Origin: an uncultured Draconibacterium sp.
GTDB taxonomy: Bacteria > Bacteroidota > Bacteroidia > Bacteroidales > Prolixibacteraceae
NCBI RefSeq assembly: GCF_963674925.1
Contig: NZ_OY771647.1
Location: forward strand, 2,061,501 to 2,125,500
Length of the DNA stretch: 64,000 bases
Direction: 5' to 3'
The first letter of the stretch is position 1, and every line of letters begins with the position of its first letter. The translations under genes were made by a program, and so were the position numbers. This document shows, in pieces, positions 44,507 through 53,841 of the stretch. The notes beneath the pieces were generated by a model, which saw only the letters and a list, made by a program, of their open reading frames with translations, had not been told where the DNA came from and ran no database searches.

Positions 44507-46120
44507 ATGAATAAAATCGTATACTCCTTATTGATACTGCTTTTTTCGTTTTCCCTCAAAGCACAAAATGATACCGGGTTTCGTTCGCTTTTGCAGCAAC
44601 TTCAGCAGGCTGACGATGATGCGACCAGAACGGAAATCTTAATCGAACTTTCAAGAGAAACCCGGGCCCAAAACCTTTCTGAAAGTTTGAGTTATGCACA
44701 ACAGGCTTTAGCTACTTCTGAAGAAGTAGATGATCCTTTGTTAACAGCACAGGCGCACAATAACATGGGAATTATTTTGTATCATATTGGCGGGTACGAC
44801 AGGTCTTTGGAGCATTTTCTCGAAAGCAAAAAGATATATGAAAATGCCGGTGAAGATAACCTTTTGATTGGGCAGATAAATAACATTTGCGGGGTGCATT
44901 TGCAATTGGAAGAATATGATAAAGCCTGGAATTTGTACCAGGAACTGTTTGACAAACAGAACGAATTGCTGGCACGAGGCGACTCGTCGAATTTACCACA
45001 AATGCATGTCTTCTATAACAGCATGGGAATTATCAGCGAAAAACGGGGAGAGCTTAAAAAGGCGCAATCGTTTTTTGAAATGGCAGTTGAAAATGCTACG
45101 AAATACAACTACCAAAACCGGCTGGCCTCGATTTATAATTCGATGGCAGAGAATTATTTCCACTTAAATCTTGAGGAAGAAGCGCTGCAAACCCTGCAAC
45201 TGGCTGTAAAATATAGCCGGGAGTTTGATGACATGATCGAATTGTCGCGGGCAAACCGGCAGATTGCCCAGTATCTTTACGAAAAGAACAATATCGAAGA
45301 AGCACAGGCAAAAGCCTTACAAAGTTTGCAGGCCGCCGAAAAAACAAAGTCGTTTGTGTTGGAGAGTGAAGCTTATTACCTCTTGTACCAGATTGTGCAA
45401 AGCGCCGGCAATTTCTCCGATGCGCTTGATTATTATAAAAATTATACCACCCGGCAGGATAGCATTTTTAACGAGCAAACCATTAAGGAAATTACGCGTC
45501 TTGAGCTGACGCACGATTTTGAAAAAGAACAGGAACAATACAAAAGCCAAAATGCGCGCATAAAACTGATATACGGAGTAATAATTCTGGGGCTGCTACT
45601 TGGTCTTATTATTTTTGTATTGTATTTCAGGTTAAATAAAAGCAAAGATAAAGGCGCATATCTTGCGATGAAAACACTGGAAAAAGATCTGGAATTGCGC
45701 GAAAGGGAACTGGTAATGAAGGAACTTTACCTGGTAGAGAAAAACCAAACCTTGCAGAAAGTTATAAAACAGCTTTCGGATGCCAAAGGTAAGGCCAGGG
45801 CGGAAGTGAAAGTGATAATTGAAGATTCAGCCAAGTTATTAAAGTCCAGTTTAAACAGTTCGGTTTGGGAAGAATTTGAAATAAGATACCAGCAGGTGCA
45901 CGAAGGTTTTTATGAAAAAATACGCGAACGATTCCCTGATCTGTCGCCAACCGAAGAAAAATTATGTGCTTTATTACGACTCGGAATGTCGTCGAAAGAA
46001 ATTGCCGAGCTGTCGCAACAAAGTGTAAAAAGTGTTGAAGTTGCCCGTTCAAGACTGCGAAAAAAGCTAAATCTTACCAATACCAATGTTAATTTAAGCA
46101 CATTTCTCGCCAATCTGTAA
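44507..46120 (+). CDS. Tetratricopeptide membrane regulator with LuxR-type HTH
   Basis: 537 residues: signal peptide (ending LKAQ, about 20), then five to six TPR units over 40-340 (for example AQAHNNMGIILYHIGGYDRS, ASIYNSMAENYFHL). One transmembrane helix lies at about 352-370 (LIYGVIILGLLLGLIIFVLY), followed by a coiled coil and a LuxR-like HTH at the C-terminus (LSPTEEKLCALLRLGMSSKE, VARSRLRKKL). The periplasmic TPR part would sense a partner and the cytosolic end would act on DNA; LuxR-type HTHs of this group are divergent and may instead regulate by protein contact. It stands 248 bases before the giant subtilase in the same direction. Confidence 0.88.
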   Translation: MNKIVYSLLILLFSFSLKAQNDTGFRSLLQQLQQADDDATRTEILIELSRETRAQNLSESLSYAQQALATSEEVDDPLLTAQAHNNMGIILYHIGGYDRSLEHFLESKKIYENAGEDNLLIGQINNICGVHLQLEEYDKAWNLYQELFDKQNELLARGDSSNLPQMHVFYNSMGIISEKRGELKKAQSFFEMAVENATKYNYQNRLASIYNSMAENYFHLNLEEEALQTLQLAVKYSREFDDMIELSRANRQIAQYLYEKNNIEEAQAKALQSLQAAEKTKSFVLESEAYYLLYQIVQSAGNFSDALDYYKNYTTRQDSIFNEQTIKEITRLELTHDFEKEQEQYKSQNARIKLIYGVIILGLLLGLIIFVLYFRLNKSKDKGAYLAMKTLEKDLELRERELVMKELYLVEKNQTLQKVIKQLSDAKGKARAEVKVIIEDSAKLLKSSLNSSVWEEFEIRYQQVHEGFYEKIRERFPDLSPTEEKLCALLRLGMSSKEIAELSQQSVKSVEVARSRLRKKLNLTNTNVNLSTFLANL

Positions 46121-46368
46121 ACAAATTTATTTCCCCTTTTGATTTTTACTCCTTTTTCTAAAGAATCAGGAGGTTTTATATGTGTAAGTGTCCTATAGTT
46201 AGCGATTTAAGATCGTTGTTTTAATCTGGTCTTTTCGGTGTGTTTTACGTGTGAGTGGTATTGTTATGGTCGTTTTTTAGGTTGTAGTGCACAAGCTAAG
46301 GGGCATCTTATATAATAATATCTGTTGAATTTGATATTTGTGTTCCATAAAATATAAAAATTCTAAAA

Positions 46369-49300
46369 ATGCGAAATTTCTACATCTCTAAAAAGATTGC
46401 TTTTCTTTTCCTGATGCTGTTCCTGGTAACGGGGAAATTGTTTGCACAAGAGCCGGATGCCAGTCCGGTAAAAGGTGTTATCCGGGTAAAACTAACCCAG
46501 GAGGCTGCACTTCAAATGGAGGGACATTCGGATGTTTCTCAGATAAACCCGCTTCAAACTGCTATTCCCGGGTTTAACATTCTGAACGAAGAATACAACG
46601 CAACAAGCATGAAGCCGGTTTTTCATGTAGCTGGTAAATTTGCAGAACGTCAACGAAAATACGGTTTGCATTTGTGGTACGAGATCAATATCGACAGCAC
46701 CACAAATTTAAGCGACGCACTTTCGAAATACGGGGATTTGGATGCGATTGAATCAGCTGAATCAAAAAACCACTATTTCAGTTTCTCAGATGGCGAAATG
46801 GTTGAAACTTCACCTGTATCAGAAAGAACTTTAGAAGAAAAACCCAACGATCCGCTGCTTTATACGCAGTGGCATTACGAAAATACAGGACAAACCGGTG
46901 GTACTCCGGGTGCTGATATTAACCTGATAAAAGCCTGGAAGCTTGAAACCGGAAATCCGGATGTTGTTGTGGCTGTTATTGATGGTGGAGTAGACTACCA
47001 GCACGAAGATCTGGCCGCCAACATGTGGACTAACGAAGACGAAATTCCCGGTAACGGAATTGACGACGACAACAACGGTTACATTGATGATTTTTACGGA
47101 TGGAACTTTGTAATGGGTGTTCCAACCATCATCCCGCACGAACACGGAACACACGTGGCAGGTACTATTGCCGCCGTAAACAATAACGGAAAAGGTGTTG
47201 CCGGTGTTGCCGGAGGAAGTGGAAACGGCGATGGTGTTCGCATCATGTCGTGCCAGGTGTTTAGTACTGTACCTGGTGGAACGGATGAATATGCCGGAGG
47301 TTTTGAAGAGGCATTTATTTACGCTGCCGATAATGGTGCTACTATTTCGAATAACTCGTGGGGTGGTGGAGCTCCAAGCCAGGTAATGCTGGATGCCATC
47401 AACTATTACATTGATAACGCCGGTATCGACGAAAACGGTAATTCAACCGGCCCGGTTCAAGGTGGTGGACTTCCTATTTTTGCTGCAGGTAACTTCAATA
47501 GCTACAGCGACTACATTGGTTTACCACGCGCCGCATACCCATCACAATACGATCTGGGAATTTCGGTGGCTAATACCAACCACTACGATATGAAATCTAC
47601 CTCGTCGTATTTTAGCGAGGTGGTTGACATTTCTGCTCCCGGCGACCAGATTTATTCAACCTTGCCGGGCAACCGCTACGGTGGTCCGCATTGGGGAGGA
47701 ACATCAATGGCTTCGCCACATGTTACAGGTGTTGCTGCTCTTATCGCGTCAAAATATGCATATCATATTACTACTGACGAAATTACAGAGCGTTTATTAA
47801 GCACTGCAAAAGATATTTATCACCTGAATCCGGCATTTACAGGTTACCTTGGAAAAGGTCGTTTGGATGCCTACGCTGCTTTGGTTGACGATCCGGGATC
47901 TGTTCCGGCAATTGAAGACTGGGGATTTTACAGCATCGATGAAAACACTTTCCACATTGGTTGGATGCTGGTAAAAAACATTCAGGATATTACCATCACT
48001 GATTACGAAATTTTGGTAGCAGAAGGAGAACACACTGATACAACATTTTTCTTATCAGCTGCCAGTGTTACTCCATTCCATTCAACTGCCAGTCAATCGT
48101 TCGATCAGTTCCTTATCGAGAATCTGGAGCCGGGAACTACCTATACAATTGCTGTTCGTGCCAAAGATCGTTTTGGTAATGTTTCAGGTCTTTCTGAACT
48201 GTTTTCAGCAACAACCTGGAAAGCTGCCGATCTGGAATTGCTTTCAAACGATACACTGGAAGTAAATATTGATGTTCAGAAAACTTCTCTGGGCTATGAT
48301 AGTTATTCGTTCCAAAATAAAGGTGAGGCCTACTCGCGTTACGATTGGTTGGTAAAAGGTTACGAAACTTTAGAGCTAAAATCGGCAGAGACTTTACCAT
48401 CTACATATGGTTTCCGTTTGGCCATGCAGGAATTAAGCGATGATGGCCAGATTAGTATCGGAACGTTTGCCAGCCCTAGCTGGAACGAGGAAACGCCGTC
48501 TTACAGTTTCACCGACTCGGTGAGCCACGAAGATTTAAGCCAGCCTGATGAAATGGTTGGACCCGGAACATTGAGTTATGCCCAGGAAACGACTTACGAA
48601 AGCTGGATGTATGCCAATAAATTTGTAGCCGAGCGCGATATGGACCTCTCGCACATTGGAGCATACATCGCCACTGAAATGTACGATGGCTCGCACTTCG
48701 ATTTCTCCATTCATGTGGGTGGAGCAGATTATCCTGCAGGTGAACCGGTGGCATCAACCGGAAGTTATGTAAGTGGTTACCGCGATGGCGGATGGTATTA
48801 CACCACACTTTCGCGAAATGTTTCGGTGAACGAAGGAGACATTTTCTGGGTGACCGTAACTGCACCACGCGGAGTTTATTTGCCAATTGGAGCTAAAAAT
48901 GCAACAGAATCAAGCTACCTGCGTAAAGACAAAAGTTTTGCCCGTGTAGCTCCTGAACAAAACTACATGACCGATATAGGTTCGGTCTTCGGAAAGTACC
49001 TGATGATTCGTGCCTACGAGTCGGTGCGTAACAGCAGTCTGGTTCGGTTTACTCCTAAAAACGGCGATATTCAACCTGATTCTGTTCAAAAGATCGACAT
49101 CGAAGTAAACGGAAATTATTTCGATAACGGTACTCACCTTGTTGAGTTGGTGATGAAACACGACGATCCTAAAAAAGGAGCATTATCGAAGTTTGTAAAA
49201 GTTAATATAAGCGGGCAGGAACCTAAATTGGAAACTAACCTGAGCTCTGTTGATTTTGGTACTCAGTTTTTCGGAACTACAGAAAGTATTGAACTGGAGT

Positions 49301-52300
49301 TGATGAACAAGGGAAAAGGAACCCTGAAAAATATTAACCTGAGTGGTTTAAATACTGACTACGTTACCGTTTATCCGGCTTCAATTTCGGAATTGAAACC
49401 GGGACACAAAACCGTTGTTACTTTAAAAACGAAAGCACAAAATACAGTGGCCAATTACCAGGGAGCATTAACCATTGGCAGCAACGATGGTCAGTTACAG
49501 ATTCCGGTTCTGGCGAATTTTATTGAAGGTCCGGTTTTGGAGGCTCCTGCATCAATGGAATGGTTAGGCGAAAACGCCCGTTTGTCAGGCGACATTATCG
49601 ATACCTCCATTGTAATCCGCAATGTTGGAACTTATCCGGCAACTTTCAGTATTTCGGCATTTAGCTACATTCAGAATATTACTCCTGAAAGTGGTGTTAT
49701 CCTTGCCAACGACAGTGTAATCGTTCATCTTACGGTTGATTTAACCGATCGTTCGGCCACAAGTTCATCGAATACAACAATGACTGTTTATTACGATGGA
49801 AATCAACGCGTAAGTATTCCTTTCAAAGTTGAAATTTTAGGCGATCCGGAAATCACTGTTGACGCGAATGCGCTTGACTTTGGTAGTCTTGTTGCCGGTA
49901 GCGGTATTACCGCCGCACAATCATTTACTGTAACCAACACAGGTACAGCAAGCGCATATTACACGCTTGATAAACCATCGGCACCGTTCTCGAACAGCGA
50001 TTATGTTAGTGCATATTCATCAATATCTCCGGGAACCAGCAAAACATTTATCGTAGACTTTGCTCCGCAGACAGTTGGAACATTTAACGATCAGATTGTT
50101 TTTAACCTGCTGACAGAACGAAGTGGTTCGGTACTTGAATCATACATTGTTAGCCTGAACGGAACAGGAGACACTTCTCCTGAAGCCGGGTATAATTTTG
50201 CAGGCGATTTTAGCAAAGACACACTGGCTTATGGCAATAATCTGGGTAAATCGGCCAATATCACCATTAGCAATACCGGATCGAATAAAGAACTAAACTG
50301 GTCAGTTTCAGCTCCCGGATTTATTACCATCGACGGGAAAAAAGCGGAAGCCGACGGTTTTGATAACGGATATGGCTATTCGTACAATTACGCTGATTAC
50401 GAATGGATTGAGATTTCAGAGATGGGAACGTCTTTGGCCGATTATTTCGAAAATTCAAGTCAGCGTTATGTTACGCGTAGCTTCGATGGATTCAAATTCC
50501 CTTATTTCGGAGATGAATACTCCTCTCTTGTTGTTTCACGAAACGGATGGTTTAGTTTTGATCCGGCACCTGGATCATATTTTGGCAGTTCTTCACACGA
50601 TCTGCCAAACAGCTCAACCGGCTCGAGCTATGCAAATGCTGTAGTTGCTCCGTTTTGGGTGAATAGTGGGGCCTTCTTAGGCGACGACTCTGACCTTTTG
50701 ATCTACGAAACCGACGAATATGTTGTACTTCAGTGGAATCACATTGGTTATTACTACCGCGGTTATGGTGGCGATTTCACTTTCCAGGCTGTTTTGTACC
50801 CTAATGGCGATTTCAAATTCCAGTACAAAGCGATGGAGACTACCGGAGAAAATTACCTGCCATATTACCGCGTTGGATTTGAAGGACCGCATGGAATTTA
50901 TGGGTTAACAGAGAACGAAGATTTCAGATACGGACATGCTGCCTACCAGGGTACAGCAATTATGGTTCAACCGCCACTTTCCGGTAAACTTGCCGTTGGC
51001 GAATCGAAAAGTATCCAGTTGCAGTATACATCCGAAGGTTTAGAGGTTGGCGACTACACTGGAAAAGTAAATGTATTGACGAATGACGTTAATAATTCAA
51101 CAAAAGTTGTAGATGTGGCACTTGCAGTTACCGGCGAATCGAATGTTTCGATCGACCGTGAAGAACTTGCTTTTGATGATGTAACCTACCTGCCGGCAAA
51201 TCCGCTTAGCGTATCAGAGACACTATTGCTGGCCAATAGCGGAAGTAAGCCTGCAAAATTAACTTCAGTGGAAATTACAGGTGCAAATCCTGAGTTATTC
51301 TCTACCGAGATAGCTGTGAATGATGAAGTTCCGGCATTCGATACACTAGCTTTCGAAGTGGTTTTTGCTGCTGAAAATGCAGAAGCCAATACGGCTCAGC
51401 TGATTCTGACTTTCGAAGATGGTACGGAGCTAAACGTAGCTCTTTCTGGCGATGCGGTTTTACCTCCGGTATTTGCATACGACCTGTTGGAAACAATCGA
51501 TAACGATACCATGAAACTGGTGGTTAACGAGAATGAGCAGAACAATTTCCGTATTCAATTGGCTAACCAGGGCACAGAAAGTGAGTTGAATTACTCCATT
51601 ACAATGGGAATCCTGCGTCAGGCTTGGGGAACCGACAGTATTAGCCAGACAAGCGAAACCGGTGAAGTATTTGCCGACTCGCTGAACTACGATATCGCGA
51701 GCGAACCATTGGGATTGTATGGTAATGGTGGCGAAGCAAAAGTTAGCACAGCTACCCTGTTTACTGTAACGCAACCTGAAGGGTTTACTTTGACGCACAT
51801 CAGAGATTATTTTAAACGTGGCGAAACAACTGCTCCGTATGTGATTCGAATTTTGAAAGGTAACGACCTGAGCACTGCCGAAACGATTTACTCGGAAGAG
51901 TATTTTACCGACAAGACCGAGTTTGGTGTGTATACCATACCGCTTTCTCAATCTTTCTATTTCGGGCAGGGAAGCCAGTTCTTTGTGGTAATCGATTTCC
52001 CAATGGAGATGCAATCGTTGTTTGGTTTCGATTTTGGTTCGCCAAGTACCGAAGGTAAATACTGGATATCGTACGATGGATCGACAACCTGGGAAGAATT
52101 GCCATTTACTTATACCTGCAAAACACATGCGCTTTCAGCTCATCCCGGTCAGTGGCTGACTATTGACCCAAGAACCGGTGGAATTGTTGCCGGCGCAACG
52201 CAAGATGTTAATATCACTGTGGATGCTTCATTGTTTGAAGCCCGCTCGTACGAGGCAAGAATGAGCATCACCCACAACGATCCAACTCAGAACAATCTTA

Positions 52301-53457
52301 ACGTTCCGGTATTGTTAAGGATCAACTCGGCACCGGTTATCGAGTTGCCTGAAACCCTATCGATTGTTGAAGGAGAGATTAGAACGCTGGAAATTCCGGT
52401 TACCGATCCTGAAGGAGATGCTATTGTTTCGGTTGAAGAAATTACAGCCGCTGAATTTGCAGCCAGTAATTTTGATGAGGGAGTACTTACGGTGACTTTA
52501 TCGCCTGATTATTTTGCCGCCGGAACATATACGTTGACGTACAAGGTTGCCGACGAGTATGGCGCGGCAAAAGAATATGCATGCGAACTAACAGTTGAAA
52601 ATACCAACCGTGCACCCGAGGTGGTTAAAGATTTGAGCGATCAAACACTACATGTGAACTACGATTACCGCTTTAATTTTGGTAAATTATTTGCCGATCC
52701 TGATGGTGACTTGTTATCGTATACTTTAACCACGGATATGGATGGCGTTGTTGAAATTTTCACAATGGGTTCGGAAGCAATTATTGTTCCGCTGGAGAAA
52801 CACGCAGAGACTGTATTAAGAATAACTGCTACCGATATCTATGGTGAATCGGTAGAAACCAGCTTCATCGTCTCAACCAAACCCGGAAAGCAAGCCTGGG
52901 TACCAAGTGTTTGGAATCCGAGCGCAATTGTCATCAAGTCGGGAAGTATTTTCGAAGAAACCTTTGGTGTTACCATAACAAAATCGGCAGAAGTTGTAGA
53001 GAGTTATATTGCCGAAGGTCCTGACTTTGTTTCTGCAAGATTGAATGGAAAAGACATCTTGCTTGAGATGGTTCCGGATAACAATGTTGAAGGTGAGTAT
53101 TATATTAGCCTGGCAACGAAAGATGCTGATAATAATACTGTTTACCACGAAATTAAAGTAGATGTTCTGAAATCGGGCAGTACCATAACTGACATCGACG
53201 ATTTGAATGATAAACCTGAAATAAATGTTTATCCGAATCCGGCTACTGATCTTATCCATATCAGTGGATTGGAAAACACCGGGAAACAAACCGTACGAAT
53301 TTTCAATAGTCAGGGAGCTGTAATTTACAGCAAACAACTTAACGAATTGAACAACGACATTTTCGAATTCAACGTTTCTGGGTTGACCTCAGGAACCTAT
53401 CATATTCAGATTGTTACTGACAATGATATTGTGAGTAAAACCTTCATTAAATTGTAA
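46369..53457 (+). CDS. Giant secreted S8 (subtilisin-like) peptidase with T9SS C-terminal domain
   Basis: 2362 residues. Signal peptide to about 27, propeptide to about 150, then a subtilase domain with catalytic D205 (VIDGGVDY), H259 (HEHGTHVAGT), oxyanion N375 and S446 (GTSMASPHVTG). A fibronectin type III-like unit follows (about 520-620), then several HYDIN/ASH or choice-of-anchor D-like beta modules (for example LDFGSLVAGSGITAAQSFTV and LAFDDVTYLPANPLSVSETL). Cadherin/Ig-like units lie near the end (PEGDAIVSVEEITA, DPDGDLLSYTLTTD). The final ~75 residues, INVYPNPATDLIHISGL to the end, are a type A T9SS sorting signal. The protein is expected to cross the outer membrane by T9SS and stay at the surface. 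Ca-binding-like Asp/Asn loops (DDDNNGYIDD) occur in the catalytic domain. Confidence 0.93.
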   Translation: MRNFYISKKIAFLFLMLFLVTGKLFAQEPDASPVKGVIRVKLTQEAALQMEGHSDVSQINPLQTAIPGFNILNEEYNATSMKPVFHVAGKFAERQRKYGLHLWYEINIDSTTNLSDALSKYGDLDAIESAESKNHYFSFSDGEMVETSPVSERTLEEKPNDPLLYTQWHYENTGQTGGTPGADINLIKAWKLETGNPDVVVAVIDGGVDYQHEDLAANMWTNEDEIPGNGIDDDNNGYIDDFYGWNFVMGVPTIIPHEHGTHVAGTIAAVNNNGKGVAGVAGGSGNGDGVRIMSCQVFSTVPGGTDEYAGGFEEAFIYAADNGATISNNSWGGGAPSQVMLDAINYYIDNAGIDENGNSTGPVQGGGLPIFAAGNFNSYSDYIGLPRAAYPSQYDLGISVANTNHYDMKSTSSYFSEVVDISAPGDQIYSTLPGNRYGGPHWGGTSMASPHVTGVAALIASKYAYHITTDEITERLLSTAKDIYHLNPAFTGYLGKGRLDAYAALVDDPGSVPAIEDWGFYSIDENTFHIGWMLVKNIQDITITDYEILVAEGEHTDTTFFLSAASVTPFHSTASQSFDQFLIENLEPGTTYTIAVRAKDRFGNVSGLSELFSATTWKAADLELLSNDTLEVNIDVQKTSLGYDSYSFQNKGEAYSRYDWLVKGYETLELKSAETLPSTYGFRLAMQELSDDGQISIGTFASPSWNEETPSYSFTDSVSHEDLSQPDEMVGPGTLSYAQETTYESWMYANKFVAERDMDLSHIGAYIATEMYDGSHFDFSIHVGGADYPAGEPVASTGSYVSGYRDGGWYYTTLSRNVSVNEGDIFWVTVTAPRGVYLPIGAKNATESSYLRKDKSFARVAPEQNYMTDIGSVFGKYLMIRAYESVRNSSLVRFTPKNGDIQPDSVQKIDIEVNGNYFDNGTHLVELVMKHDDPKKGALSKFVKVNISGQEPKLETNLSSVDFGTQFFGTTESIELELMNKGKGTLKNINLSGLNTDYVTVYPASISELKPGHKTVVTLKTKAQNTVANYQGALTIGSNDGQLQIPVLANFIEGPVLEAPASMEWLGENARLSGDIIDTSIVIRNVGTYPATFSISAFSYIQNITPESGVILANDSVIVHLTVDLTDRSATSSSNTTMTVYYDGNQRVSIPFKVEILGDPEITVDANALDFGSLVAGSGITAAQSFTVTNTGTASAYYTLDKPSAPFSNSDYVSAYSSISPGTSKTFIVDFAPQTVGTFNDQIVFNLLTERSGSVLESYIVSLNGTGDTSPEAGYNFAGDFSKDTLAYGNNLGKSANITISNTGSNKELNWSVSAPGFITIDGKKAEADGFDNGYGYSYNYADYEWIEISEMGTSLADYFENSSQRYVTRSFDGFKFPYFGDEYSSLVVSRNGWFSFDPAPGSYFGSSSHDLPNSSTGSSYANAVVAPFWVNSGAFLGDDSDLLIYETDEYVVLQWNHIGYYYRGYGGDFTFQAVLYPNGDFKFQYKAMETTGENYLPYYRVGFEGPHGIYGLTENEDFRYGHAAYQGTAIMVQPPLSGKLAVGESKSIQLQYTSEGLEVGDYTGKVNVLTNDVNNSTKVVDVALAVTGESNVSIDREELAFDDVTYLPANPLSVSETLLLANSGSKPAKLTSVEITGANPELFSTEIAVNDEVPAFDTLAFEVVFAAENAEANTAQLILTFEDGTELNVALSGDAVLPPVFAYDLLETIDNDTMKLVVNENEQNNFRIQLANQGTESELNYSITMGILRQAWGTDSISQTSETGEVFADSLNYDIASEPLGLYGNGGEAKVSTATLFTVTQPEGFTLTHIRDYFKRGETTAPYVIRILKGNDLSTAETIYSEEYFTDKTEFGVYTIPLSQSFYFGQGSQFFVVIDFPMEMQSLFGFDFGSPSTEGKYWISYDGSTTWEELPFTYTCKTHALSAHPGQWLTIDPRTGGIVAGATQDVNITVDASLFEARSYEARMSITHNDPTQNNLNVPVLLRINSAPVIELPETLSIVEGEIRTLEIPVTDPEGDAIVSVEEITAAEFAASNFDEGVLTVTLSPDYFAAGTYTLTYKVADEYGAAKEYACELTVENTNRAPEVVKDLSDQTLHVNYDYRFNFGKLFADPDGDLLSYTLTTDMDGVVEIFTMGSEAIIVPLEKHAETVLRITATDIYGESVETSFIVSTKPGKQAWVPSVWNPSAIVIKSGSIFEETFGVTITKSAEVVESYIAEGPDFVSARLNGKDILLEMVPDNNVEGEYYISLATKDADNNTVYHEIKVDVLKSGSTITDIDDLNDKPEINVYPNPATDLIHISGLENTGKQTVRIFNSQGAVIYSKQLNELNNDIFEFNVSGLTSGTYHIQIVTDNDIVSKTFIKL

Positions 53458-53477
53458 TACTGAAATGTAGCTGTTTA

Positions 53478-53509
53478 AGCCGTCGGAGTTTTCCGGCGGT
53501 TTTTTTTTG
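53478..53509 (+). terminator. Terminator of the subtilase gene
   Basis: GCCGTCGGA/TCCGGCGGT stem with one mismatch, followed by nine T, about 20 bases after the stop. Confidence 0.8.
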
Positions 53510-53570
53510 CTTAATTTTTCTGAGTTTGTTTCGCTGGAGGTATGAATTAAACAGATTCGACTATTTTGAT

Positions 53571-53818
53571 TTAGTCTCTTAATTCAAAAAGTATATCAAT
53601 AATTACAACCGAAGGTGGTTCAACTACTTTGTAGGCTTTGCCAATAGTTTGGGCTAATTCCGACTGGCGAAATTCATTCAGCGATTCATACGAATCCCAG
53701 ATGTAAACTCCACCAAATTCTCCGGGTGCTCCAAGTTTTACGTAATACTTTTGCACAATGCCGGGCAGGGCTTTAACGTCATCTTTTTTGTTTACTTCAA
53801 CTTATCGGCCATATTCAT
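53571..53818 (-). pseudogene. Broken YdhR-like monooxygenase gene
   Basis: The frame ending at 53571 encodes VNKKDDVKALPGIVQKYYVK, then a stretch ending FGGVYIWDSYESLNEF and ELAQTIGKAYKVV, a ferredoxin-like (dimeric alpha/beta barrel) monooxygenase fold of the YdhR group. No ATG exists in this frame. An ATG at 53818 opens MNMADKLK in another frame that stops after eight codons, and one inserted base near 53797-53802 would join the two. Even then the first beta strand of the family is missing, so the gene is truncated as well. It lies between the subtilase and ppc. Confidence 0.5.
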
Positions 53819-53841
53819 CAAATAAATAGATAAAAAACGAG

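Noticed and set aside
51460..52128. 222-codon minus-strand open frame inside the subtilase gene
   Set aside because: Antisense shadow of a strongly coding, repeat-rich gene; low-complexity translation without domains.
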